DNA from: Desulfosporosinus hippei DSM 8344
GTDB lineage: Bacteria > Bacillota > Desulfitobacteriia > Desulfitobacteriales > Desulfitobacteriaceae
Direction: 5' to 3'
Length of the DNA: 64,000 nucleotides
NCBI RefSeq assembly: GCF_900100785.1
Contig: NZ_FNCP01000001.1
Coordinates: forward strand, 124,001-188,000
How positions within the stretch are numbered: the stretch's first letter is position 1; every line of letters starts with the position of its first letter. Both the position numbers and the translations under genes were made by a program. Under the pieces are notes generated by a model, which saw only the letters and a program-made list of their open reading frames with translations, was not told the DNA's origin and ran no database searches. Positions 9,254 through 17,284 of the stretch are shown one piece after another.

Positions 9254-9874
9254 TTACGTTAAGTAGAAGATAGACGGCTTAGTGCCTTTTTCTTCGAGTA
9301 AATGGAAATAACTGCGTCCTTGGATAGCTCGGCTTACTTCACTATTCGGGTCATCTAGATCCCCAAAAATTCGGGCCCGATTCGGACAGGTATCAATACA
9401 GGCTGGTTTCAAGCCTTGTGCCAATCGATGGGTACAAAACGTGCATTTTTCTACTGTATTATACTGATGAGGTGTGATTGCAGCGTCGCCCATAGCTACA
9501 TCTATGGCATATTCAGGTTTTTTCCAGTTAAACTGACGAACACTAGCGTATGGACAAGCCACCATACAATAACGGCAGCCAATGCACTTATCATAGTCCT
9601 GTATCACAATACCATCTTCTTCTCGCTTATAGGTTGCCTTTACGGGGCAAGCCTTCACACACGCAGGATTCTCGCAATGCTGACAATTTACGGGCAAGAA
9701 CTGCATACTCAAATTAGGAAATGTTCCTGATGGTGTATCCATACTTTTACCACCAGCGGTTAAAATTCGGTTCCAAAAAATACCGTCCGGTAAGTTGTTT
9801 TCGACTTTGCAAGCCACCGAGCAGGCATGGCAACCTGTACAACGATCAAGATCTATCGCCATTGCATAACGCAT
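9254..9874 (-). CDS. DmsB/PsrB-type ferredoxin subunit with four 4Fe-4S clusters
   Basis: 206 residues, the usual length for DmsB/PsrB/NrfC electron-transfer subunits. Four cysteine groups are complete: CTGCHACSVACK, CQHCENPACVKACP, CIGCRYCMVACPY and CTFCTHR with CIDTCP, enough for four 4Fe-4S clusters. It carries electrons between the molybdopterin subunit and the NrfD anchor. It has no signal peptide and is probably co-exported with the Tat-leader catalytic subunit. The ribosome site AAGGAGG supports ATG 9874, 15 bases downstream of the catalytic gene. Confidence 0.95.
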   Translation of the reverse strand: MRYAMAIDLDRCTGCHACSVACKVENNLPDGIFWNRILTAGGKSMDTPSGTFPNLSMQFLPVNCQHCENPACVKACPVKATYKREEDGIVIQDYDKCIGCRYCMVACPYASVRQFNWKKPEYAIDVAMGDAAITPHQYNTVEKCTFCTHRLAQGLKPACIDTCPNRARIFGDLDDPNSEVSRAIQGRSYFHLLEEKGTKPSIFYLT

Positions 9875-9889
9875 GATTTCAATACCTCC

Positions 9890-12859
9890 TTATCTTTTTT
9901 TAACGTCCACTAAACAGTCAAAGAATGCGAAATTGACAGCCATGGGATCTGAAGCAGCGTTAGTTAACTCTTGGAAACTACCTTCAATGAATTGTTCTCG
10001 CTGCCAGCCTTTTGGAATACTGAGAACACCTGCACAAATGGCATCATTGACTTCAGCTTTTAGTACCGCCTTGCCACGATCATTAAATACTTCTACGATA
10101 TCTCCGGTCTTAATCCCCCGGGCTTCAGCATCTGCACGGCTGATTTTGGCTAGAGGCTCAGGGTCGATTTCTCTTAACACAGGCACATTGTACCACTGAG
10201 TATGGGTGCGGAACCTGGCGTGTTCCTGAATAAATACCAGCGGATATTTGGAATACAATGGATTTTCGCTCCATGCTTCCCCAGGTGCTTTAAAGTACGG
10301 CAATCGTTCCTTTTCCGTAATACCCTTTAAATTCTGGCCATAATTAACACGAGGCAAGGGATTTTCACAATAGAGCTGCGCTCTGCCGCTGGGCGTATTA
10401 AAGAACTCTTCGCCGCGGATAAATGGTTTTTCGGCACTTCCTGTTGCTCGAATTGCTTTGTCTTTTTTAAGTCTCTCGTAAGTAATATTCATTTTGCGTA
10501 AGGCGTCAGAATTTAATAGAACTTTAATCCACGCTGTATCGTCCATGTTTTCGGGGAAAAATTTCTCCAAACCCATTTTCCGACCAATCATGGCGATAAT
10601 ATCTGCATCCGGCTTGCTTTCGTACAAGGGCTCAATGGCTTTTTCCTGCATAGTAACGTAGGGGTTGTTATAATTCACACGGAGGTCATTGACTTCAAAC
10701 CAGAAGGAAGCAGGTAATACGATATCTGCATAGCGAGCAGTGTCCGTAAGCTCAGTATCCACGACAACTGTAAACTCAAGATTCGGCAAAACATCTGTAA
10801 GCCATGTTTTCTGTTGGGCGAAGTTGCTCATTGAATTAGAAGAAGTGGTGTACATAGCTTTGATAGGATAGGGTTTTCCTTCCAGCGCCTGATCTCTCAC
10901 TGCTTTATAAAACTCCGTGTGTGGAAGTGTTGAACTAGCCATTTTGCCGTTAGTAACATACATACCAACGTAATTAAGGGGGGTACTTTGAACAAATAAT
11001 CCCGCGAAACCTGCACCCTTTACCCCAATATTCCCTGTGACAGAAGCCATCATGAAGGCAGCAAATGACCATAAATGACCGTTTTGATAGTGATCAATAC
11101 CATAATTTGTATAAATCTGGGTCGGTCCGGAAACGTACGCTTGTACTAATTTCTCGATTTTCTCGACAGGAATCTTAGTGTATTTACTAGCTTTCTCAAG
11201 GGTGTATTCCTGCACTTGTTTCTTAAGAAGGCTAAAGGTGGTCTCCACCTCTACTCCTTGAATTGTGTATACGCCTTCGATGGCTACATCTTGGGGACCT
11301 TCTTTTAACAAGGCAGCTGCATTAGCAACACTATCCCATACATAATAATCATCCTCAGCAGGGGGAACATTAGCAACAAAATCACTCTTGCGCAATATTT
11401 TTCCATTATCTTTACGAACAAGGAAAGGTGCTGTACTTCTCTTTTTCATAAACGGGATATTGATCAAATTTTTATCGATAATATGATTCAACATAGCAAG
11501 TACCAGCATTAAATCCGAACCCGGAACAATGGGAATGTATTCATCGGATTTATTGGCAGTGGCTGAGTAGATTGGATCAATGGTAATAATTTTCGCACCC
11601 TTTTTCTGAGCTTCTTTCAGAATGCGCCAATTTTGTGGCTGAGAGTAGACCGGATTAGAACCCCAGACAATAATAGTTTTTGAATCCATCATAGTGCGCG
11701 GTTCATTACCCCATAGCCAAACGCTGCCGCCTATAACACGATCAGCACCATACCCTGTTGCTTGGTCATAACATACATTTAATTTGGTACAGCCAATAGA
11801 ATTTGTTAGCCTGTTAAAGATACCCAAGCACCCATGGACAACACCATAATTTCCGGATCCCACATCAAAGGCCAGGGCTTTGGTTCCATATTTTGCTTGG
11901 ACAGCCATAAACTTTTCTGCAATTTCACTAATAGCCTCATCCCAAGAAATTCTTTCCCATTTATCTTCACCCCGTTCACCGACTCGACGCATAGGGTACT
12001 TGATTCGAGTTGGGCTATAGGTCCTTTGCACATGAGATAAGCCCTTCAAGCAGCTCCCGGTATAGATGCTGTCCGGGTAAGCTGCAGGGGTTGTTTTGGT
12101 TAATTTACCATCTCGGACATGGGCGTTTAAAAGACAACTTTGGAAACAGTTAGAACGACATGGCGAAATCACCAACGTCTCTTCACTTGAGGCCGCAGTA
12201 CTTTCGTCTCCTGTCGCTAATGCTTTCATCCCAGAACCCCAAGGATTTGCCGCTACTGCACCTGTGGCTACAGCAGTAGCTGCCGAAGCCTTTAAAAAGG
12301 TACGGCGAGACAACTTAGAATTATGTGCAACGTTTTGCTCTTCCTTTTCCATTCCATTTTCCCTCACTTTCATTAGAGCCATAAACTGTTTTTGGTTCTC
12401 CATTAAGCGAGCGACGGCCTCATTGAGTTTTCTGTCCCGCAATACCTGAACCAGAGCAGGAAACAATTGTTCATCTGCGTTTTCCTTGACCACGACAGCA
12501 CTGGCTCCTGCGGTAGTTAACTCGTACTGATAACCGGTGTTGCTGGTGGACACCAGGGCTACGATGGACAGTCCTGAGTTCTTTTCCTTAATCCGCGCAA
12601 AAATGTCCCGATAGTATCGTGAGTACGAAAAAACATCAACGATAGCCAGTCTAGCCTTTTTTCTATCGATGATCTGATATAATTCCTCAATACTATCTAC
12701 ACAGACGCAATCCACCTTAGCAGATGTAAAAATTCTTGAAACCACCTGCCGTAGCCAGAGATGGGGAATAGCAACAACAACCGTTAAAAACTCTACCTCA
12801 GCCTTACGAATACAACTTAAATTGTCCAACCAAAACAGCTCCTTTGCGCTTAAACGCAC
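9890..12859 (-). CDS. Molybdopterin oxidoreductase (DMSO reductase family) fused in frame to an N-terminal receiver-like domain
   Basis: The frame encodes 989 residues. Residues about 25-145 resemble a NarL-type receiver: alternating strands and helices, a central Asp in AIVDVF, and a late Lys in VVVKENAD, but the usual N-terminal acidic pair is missing. Then comes a twin-arginine leader, SRRTFLKASAATAVATGA (Arg 185-186), followed by a complete DMSO reductase-type catalytic subunit with a 4Fe-4S motif (CRSNCFQSC ... SC), VWGSNPVYSQPQ and a C-terminal molydopterin dinucleotide-binding region. Possible starts: GTG 12859 (no good ribosome site), TTG 12829 (AAGGAG nine bases upstream), or an internal ATG 12352 (GAGGG eight bases upstream) that would place the Arg pair at residues 16-17 and give an exportable enzyme. 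The substrate is unknown. Confidence 0.88.
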   Translation of the reverse strand: MRLSAKELFWLDNLSCIRKAEVEFLTVVVAIPHLWLRQVVSRIFTSAKVDCVCVDSIEELYQIIDRKKARLAIVDVFSYSRYYRDIFARIKEKNSGLSIVALVSTSNTGYQYELTTAGASAVVVKENADEQLFPALVQVLRDRKLNEAVARLMENQKQFMALMKVRENGMEKEEQNVAHNSKLSRRTFLKASAATAVATGAVAANPWGSGMKALATGDESTAASSEETLVISPCRSNCFQSCLLNAHVRDGKLTKTTPAAYPDSIYTGSCLKGLSHVQRTYSPTRIKYPMRRVGERGEDKWERISWDEAISEIAEKFMAVQAKYGTKALAFDVGSGNYGVVHGCLGIFNRLTNSIGCTKLNVCYDQATGYGADRVIGGSVWLWGNEPRTMMDSKTIIVWGSNPVYSQPQNWRILKEAQKKGAKIITIDPIYSATANKSDEYIPIVPGSDLMLVLAMLNHIIDKNLINIPFMKKRSTAPFLVRKDNGKILRKSDFVANVPPAEDDYYVWDSVANAAALLKEGPQDVAIEGVYTIQGVEVETTFSLLKKQVQEYTLEKASKYTKIPVEKIEKLVQAYVSGPTQIYTNYGIDHYQNGHLWSFAAFMMASVTGNIGVKGAGFAGLFVQSTPLNYVGMYVTNGKMASSTLPHTEFYKAVRDQALEGKPYPIKAMYTTSSNSMSNFAQQKTWLTDVLPNLEFTVVVDTELTDTARYADIVLPASFWFEVNDLRVNYNNPYVTMQEKAIEPLYESKPDADIIAMIGRKMGLEKFFPENMDDTAWIKVLLNSDALRKMNITYERLKKDKAIRATGSAEKPFIRGEEFFNTPSGRAQLYCENPLPRVNYGQNLKGITEKERLPYFKAPGEAWSENPLYSKYPLVFIQEHARFRTHTQWYNVPVLREIDPEPLAKISRADAEARGIKTGDIVEVFNDRGKAVLKAEVNDAICAGVLSIPKGWQREQFIEGSFQELTNAASDPMAVNFAFFDCLVDVKKR

Positions 12860-12937
12860 AAGTTAATTTTATTCTATATGAGGCATCCCCTTTAATCTGT
12901 CGGGAATAAGCCTAGTTTACGTTGAAAATAACCCGCT

Positions 12938-12975
12938 AAAAAAACGACAGCAGTGTCAGTAAAAAGCACTACTGT
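12938..12975 (-). terminator. Terminator between the response regulator and molybdoenzyme genes
   Basis: On the minus strand ACAGTAGTG (overlapping the response-regulator stop codon) pairs with CACTGCTGT, nine positions with one G-U, followed by a run of seven T. A factor-independent terminator here means the molybdoenzyme operon probably starts from its own promoter within 12860-12937; TATAGAAT at 12871-12878 is a possible -10 element. Confidence 0.75.
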
Positions 12976-13619
12976 CCCAGCAATTTATAACGGATAGCAT
13001 AATCCACCAAATCGGAACGATGTTCCAATTTCAATTTGACGGCAATTCGTTCCCGGTAGGTCTCTATAGTGCGTGGAGATAAATATAGTTTTTCACCAAT
13101 TTCCTTGGAGGTAAAGCCGCGAGCAAGTAATTGAAGCACTTGCCGCTCCCTTTCCGACAAAATATCAGGCTTTATCTCCGAAACGCTTTCAGTACTGCAA
13201 TATTGACGTGCCATCACCTGCACACCTACGAAACTCAAGAAAACCTCTCCATTCATAACAGTTTGAATGGCCTTTAGCAAATCCCGATCTGCCGCCGATT
13301 TGTGCACATACCCCATGCCGCCGGCATTCAGGAACTTTAATAGATATACATCTTCCATGTGCATGGTAACTGCGATAACCTTAGTTCCAGGCAGCACTTC
13401 CAATATTTTATGGGTAGCCTCTACACCATCGAAATCAGGCAACGAAATATCCATTAGCACTACATCGGGCTTCACCTCTATAACCCCCCGAACAGCGCCT
13501 GCGCCATTGCCTGCTTCTCCGACGACTTCTATATCCCTTTCTCCCTGTAGCAGCATACATAAAGCATTACGTAACAGTGTGTGATCATCCGCCAGAAAAA
13601 CACGAGTTTTATCCATCAT
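12969..13619 (-). CDS. NarL/FixJ family response regulator
   Basis: 216 residues. The N-terminal receiver has the acidic pair (ADDH, residues 11-13), the phosphoacceptor Asp in LMDISLPD (about 56), and the Lys in VHKSAAD. The C-terminal LuxR-type helix-turn-helix contains LSERERQVLQLLARGFTSKEI and LSPRTIETYRERI. It overlaps the histidine kinase gene by 11 bases and surely forms its pair. Position directly upstream of the molybdoenzyme operon, as with NarXL-type systems, suggests control of that operon, possibly also of the divergent nusG-II/apbE pair. The target sites are not identifiable by eye. Confidence 0.94.
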   Translation of the reverse strand: MMDKTRVFLADDHTLLRNALCMLLQGERDIEVVGEAGNGAGAVRGVIEVKPDVVLMDISLPDFDGVEATHKILEVLPGTKVIAVTMHMEDVYLLKFLNAGGMGYVHKSAADRDLLKAIQTVMNGEVFLSFVGVQVMARQYCSTESVSEIKPDILSERERQVLQLLARGFTSKEIGEKLYLSPRTIETYRERIAVKLKLEHRSDLVDYAIRYKLLGQ

Positions 13620-14745
13620 TTCTGCTCTCCATAGTCAAAGGTAGAGTAATCAAGATCGTAGTTCCTTGCTCTGGCTTGCTTTTTATTGTGAACTTTCCTC
13701 TAGCAAGCTTTACACGTTCCTCCATACCTAGCAAGCCTAGTCCGCTATTTACATCTCGTAAATTCAACCCTTTTCCATTATCAGCAACCTGCAGTTCCAG
13801 ACAACCTTCGTTATGATTCAGTGTGACAAAAACATGGCTTGCCTTGGCATGACGAGCCACATTGGTTAGGCTTTCTTGGACTGCCCGATATGTTATTATT
13901 TCTAATTCGCCCGGGAGTCTTTCTTTAATCCGGGGACTGGAAAAATCCGTTTTAATACCAGAATAACGACGATAGTCTTCAATATACCAATCTAACGCTG
14001 GTACCAATCCTAAATTCTCTAATACAGCCGGGCGCAGATTCATGGATATCCGCCGCACATCCTCGATGGTTTGTTGGGTGATATAGCGAAGCCCACCCAA
14101 TCGATCATGAATCAGCTCAAGGTCCTGTTCCTGCTGTAATAGCTTTAATTGAAGCAAAATCGAAGTCATGGCTTGTCCCACCTCGTCATGCAATTCCCGG
14201 GACAGCTGTTTCTTATTGTTTTCCAGTTCATCAATTGCCTGTTTGCAAATCCGTTCCAGAGTATCCTCCCGCAATTTCAGACGCTGTATTTCTGTCTCTG
14301 CGTACATACTATTTCCCAACAATTGGCCAATGCACTGCAATATGCTCAGATTCTTTTCAATCCAAATATCTAACGGGACATACTGTTGCCATCCTGCCAC
14401 CAAAACTCCAACAAGCTTCTCTCCTACTTTGATGGGCAGCAAAAAACAACTCTGCCAGGACGCTTCCGGAAAAATTTGATTAATTGACTCTTGATCCTCA
14501 TAACCAGCCAACTTAGAAGGGAGGACCTCCCCCCCCCAAACATCAGCAAAGCTGAAATCTGCATCTGCATCCATTTGCCGGACTAATACGATATGTTCAA
14601 GCTTCTGGAGATAGAGTGCACAAGCATCTGCGCCCAATGCACTTGAGAAATACTCAAATACCTTCTCTGGAATTTCTTCAGATGTTCTCTTTTCAACTGC
14701 ATCAGTAATCTTTATTAATAGTTGTAATAATAATTGATTTGCCAT
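13609..14745 (-). CDS. NarX/DegS-type sensor histidine kinase with GAF domain
   Basis: Start chosen at ATG 14745, preceded by GAGGTG nine bases upstream; the GTG four codons earlier lacks a ribosome site. No membrane segment is present, so it is a cytoplasmic sensor. The first about 180 residues look like a GAF domain; HisKA_3 follows with the phospho-His in SRELHDEVGQAMTS; the HATPase domain has NVARHAKAS, VADNGKGL and GLGLLGMEERV. GAF domains in this class can bind small ligands, haem or an iron-sulfur cluster, but the ligand cannot be read here. Co-transcribed with the NarL-type regulator downstream. Confidence 0.93.
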   Translation of the reverse strand: MANQLLLQLLIKITDAVEKRTSEEIPEKVFEYFSSALGADACALYLQKLEHIVLVRQMDADADFSFADVWGGEVLPSKLAGYEDQESINQIFPEASWQSCFLLPIKVGEKLVGVLVAGWQQYVPLDIWIEKNLSILQCIGQLLGNSMYAETEIQRLKLREDTLERICKQAIDELENNKKQLSRELHDEVGQAMTSILLQLKLLQQEQDLELIHDRLGGLRYITQQTIEDVRRISMNLRPAVLENLGLVPALDWYIEDYRRYSGIKTDFSSPRIKERLPGELEIITYRAVQESLTNVARHAKASHVFVTLNHNEGCLELQVADNGKGLNLRDVNSGLGLLGMEERVKLARGKFTIKSKPEQGTTILITLPLTMESRNDG

Positions 14746-15059
14746 CAATTCTAACACCTCATGAGATTAATCGAATCACCCTTGAAGATAATGTATAGAA
14801 GTCTCTTAATTATATTGTACCGTAGATTGGCTACAAATGGTGTCAGTTAAAATGGTAATGAATAGACCTTTCTGTGGTGGTTTTTACGGATATGGATATA
14901 CGGCTATCACTGATAAACAAGAACAATCACACATGTTATAATTCAGCTGGATAAAAGCCAGCGCAACTGGGCCGCCCAGTTCGTCTGAAATATTCCGTCA
15001 ACCCAAGTTTTCTTTATCCACCAATGGAGATTGTGATTATACAGACTGGAAGTGAGAAC
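14746..15059. promoter_or_regulatory. Divergent intergenic region between the kinase and nusG-II/apbE
   Basis: About 310 bases holding promoters for both directions. The kinase side is AT-rich. The side next to the plus-strand genes contains a compact structured element (separate entry, 14948-15020). I could not assign promoter boxes or regulator sites with confidence. Confidence 0.5.
14948..15020 (+). other. Structured leader RNA candidate ahead of nusG-II/apbE
   Basis: An eight-base outer stem (TGGATAAA 14948-14955 with TTTATCCA 15013-15020) encloses a seven-bp hairpin with a three-base loop (AACTGGG 14965-14971, CCCAGTT 14975-14981) and a further unpaired stretch. The outer right arm ends about 40 bases before the likely start at 15060. 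There is no poly-T tract, so it is not a simple terminator. It does not match a riboswitch family I can name. Confidence 0.4.
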
Positions 15060-15452
15060 TTGCAAAATGAAACAATGATTATTCAAAAAATAACTCGCCG
15101 CAAATTCCTCTTGGGCGGTTTTTCCGCAGGCGCCCTCTCGGCAAGCGCGTTTCTGCTTGGGCAAAAAGTCACCATAGCTGACTCCCTCAAAAGCCCCACC
15201 GAACCCCAATGGCAAATCACTGTTGACGGAAAACTGGTTCAAGCAGGAACCTTTGTCGCCGACCTTAGGAAAGATCTATTAATACCTGTTCAAAATGGAA
15301 CAGCCCATGTTATCTTGGAAGGAAACCGAATCTTTGTCCACAATGACAATACCGTTTGCGAAAAAAAGATATGTTCCATGATGGGAGCTATAACTAAATC
15401 GGGCGAGTGCATTACCTGCTTACCTAACAAATTAGTTATTCGTGTTCTGTAA
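15060..15452 (+). CDS. NusG domain II protein with Tat-like leader
   Basis: About 130 residues. TTG at 15060 is the preferred start because GGAAG lies seven bases upstream; the ATG codons at 15024 and 15075 lack such a site. The leader has twin arginines and a hydrophobic run (TRRKFLLGGFSAGALSASAF). The rest resembles NusG domain II proteins found beside ApbE and membrane flavoproteins in Firmicutes, and it has four cysteines (CEKKICSMMG ... CITC), which could bind a metal or form disulfides outside the cell. It overlaps the apbE start by one base. Its role is unknown, probably in extracytoplasmic flavin electron transfer. Confidence 0.82.
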   Translation: MQNETMIIQKITRRKFLLGGFSAGALSASAFLLGQKVTIADSLKSPTEPQWQITVDGKLVQAGTFVADLRKDLLIPVQNGTAHVILEGNRIFVHNDNTVCEKKICSMMGAITKSGECITCLPNKLVIRVL

Positions 15453-16474
15453 TGAAGAAGTGTGCAAATTTCCCCAGACTAATCTCAAAATCTTTTCTGC
15501 TAATATCCTTGTCTTTTTTACTAACAGCCTGTAACTCGAATCCGTCAAAGGATATGTACCAAGAAACCGACTTTCTTTTTGATACGGAAGTTTTCATCGA
15601 AGCTCATGGACCTGGTGCACAAGAAGCCGGTTTGATAGCCATGGGGAAAATGCGAGCTTTAGACCGGGCGTGCAATATCTATTCTCCTGACAGTGAGGTG
15701 ACTGCCCTAAATCAAGCTGCAGGAGAAAAACCAGTGCCCTTATCGAGTGATACATTCCATCTAATTCAGCGTTCTTTGGAAGCAGGAAAGCTTACAAACG
15801 GTATCTTCGACCCTACCATAGGTCCGTTAGTTAAGCTCTGGCAAGAAGCTAAATCAAAAGAAACACTCCCTACTTCTGAGGAAATACAAAAGGTCTTAAC
15901 CTTAGTTGACTATAAAAAGGTCATTCTAAACCCTGACCTTAAGACCGCCTTCTTACCCACGGTTGGTATGAGCATTGACCTGGGAGGTATAGCCAAAGGA
16001 TACGCTGTGGAGCAAGGGATTAATAGTCTAAAGCAGGCTGGGATTTCTTCTGCTATGGTAGTAGCCGGCGGAAACATTGGCACCATCAACACCAAACCTG
16101 ATGGCACTCCTTGGCGGGTAGGTATAAAGGATCCTCAAAAACCCGACTGTATAATCGGGTATATGGAACCTAGAAATCAAGTTGTCGACACATCTGGAAA
16201 TTATGAACGTTTTTTTACTCAAGAGGGGAAAAAATACGGACATGTCTTAAATCCTCGGACAGGCCGTCCCACCGATAGATTTGCCAGCTGTACTATTTTG
16301 ACTGATAGTCCTACGATGGCCGATGTGTTATCCACTACGCTTCTAATTCTTGGAACCGAAGGATTAATCTTAATAAATGATTTACCGAATACTCAGGCCC
16401 TTCTCATTGATTCCGATGGATTACAGTTTATGTCAGATGGGTTAAAGGGTTTTATCAAATTTACACTCTTTTAA
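15452..16474 (+). CDS. apbE: FAD:protein FMN transferase (ApbE), lipoprotein
   Basis: 340 residues with a lipoprotein signal (FLLTACNSN), so it acts outside the membrane. ApbE moves FMN from FAD onto a Thr of target proteins. Family features present: FLFDTEVFIEAHG, a Gly-rich stretch SIDLGGIAKGYAV with the conserved Lys, VVAGGNI, and the C-terminal HVLNPRTGRP. The likely target in this window is the DAVSGAT site of the FMN-binding protein at 4349-5716. The start overlaps the previous stop, so translation is coupled. No own ribosome site is visible. Confidence 0.95.
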   Translation: MKKCANFPRLISKSFLLISLSFLLTACNSNPSKDMYQETDFLFDTEVFIEAHGPGAQEAGLIAMGKMRALDRACNIYSPDSEVTALNQAAGEKPVPLSSDTFHLIQRSLEAGKLTNGIFDPTIGPLVKLWQEAKSKETLPTSEEIQKVLTLVDYKKVILNPDLKTAFLPTVGMSIDLGGIAKGYAVEQGINSLKQAGISSAMVVAGGNIGTINTKPDGTPWRVGIKDPQKPDCIIGYMEPRNQVVDTSGNYERFFTQEGKKYGHVLNPRTGRPTDRFASCTILTDSPTMADVLSTTLLILGTEGLILINDLPNTQALLIDSDGLQFMSDGLKGFIKFTLF

Positions 16475-16544
16475 TGACTTAAGTAAATTTAGCATTATTG
16501 GGGTAATATAAGAAAGTATCGATTCTAAAGAAGGAGGAATATTT

Positions 16545-17147
16545 ATGTACCTCAAAGTGTTTAGTAAAATCTTTAACCTTCTTCACCAACTAAGTAATAA
16601 AATTTTCCTATAGGATTTCTTTGTTATTGGGCTCATAAGCGGTATTGTAGGGGCGCTTGTCACTGAGTTACTTAACGTGCTACTAGGAAAAAAGCTGTTT
16701 TTCGGAAAAGTTGCCTCATCAATGGTAGTTAATCCCTTGCGCAGCTTTAAACTTAAGAATATTCTCCTTGGCGAGGTCATGCATATGACTGTTGGGGCAG
16801 GTATAGGTGCCCTAATATCAGGACTTCTTAAAGCAGCCGGAAAAGATTTCGTTATTCTCAAAGGCATTTTTATAAGCTTGTTAGCTTGGATCGGTCTTCA
16901 TAATGGAGGACATAAATTAGACCTATTTGGTATTAAACCACATTCAACTAAAAGCCACTATTTTGCTTTAATTCAGCACCTGCTGTATGGATTAACTACT
17001 TCGGTGGTGCTTAAATACATCTCTGATTCCAATACATTTCAACAGCCATCAACCAAGGTCAACAACCGGACAAGTTACTCGGAGTATGAGCAGCCATTTT
17101 GGGCAGATTCGGAAAAACAAGAACCTAGTCCTCAAGTTCTTAGTTAA
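16545..17147 (+). CDS. Small multi-pass membrane protein, frame interrupted by an in-frame TAG
   Basis: An excellent ribosome site (AAGGAGG) precedes ATG 16545. The frame runs 22 codons to TAG (16611-16613), then continues in the same frame without another stop to 17147. The part after TAG is clearly protein-like, with four hydrophobic segments (the first right after the TAG, FFVIGLISGIVGALVTELL) and a polar tail. The first usable downstream start, GTG 16677, would cut into this first membrane helix and has no ribosome site. So this is either a gene broken by one nonsense change or a gene read through at TAG. I do not recognise the family with certainty. Confidence 0.65.
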
Positions 17148-17208
17148 GACCGAAAGAGGAAGGATCAACCCGGAAGAAATTCGACTTCGACAACATAAGG
17201 CTCTGGGT

Positions 17209-17272
17209 AAGACAAAAGAACCGTCCCCCTAACTTAGCTCTGGCTGAAAGAGGGAGACGGTTCTCTTGTCTT
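17209..17272. terminator. Long hairpin, terminator and REP-like palindrome
   Basis: Left arm 17209-17230 and right arm 17251-17272 pair over about 21 positions with few mismatches, ending in AAGACA/TGTCTT, between the convergent membrane-protein gene and pyrE. It would terminate both. The core GAACCGTCCCCCT/AGGGAGACGGTTC resembles intergenic palindromes common in Firmicutes, and a short related copy (AGGGACGGTCC) occurs near 59146. Confidence 0.7.
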
Positions 17273-17284
17273 GCTTTATCCTAA

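Noticed and set aside
9873-10199. Plus-strand 108-codon frame opposite the molybdoenzyme C-terminus
   Set aside because: Antisense to a strong coding region, no ribosome site or family; a codon-bias artefact.
14943-15242. Minus-strand 99-codon frame opposite the NusG-II gene
   Set aside because: Antisense to a gene with leader and domain features; lies across the structured leader.
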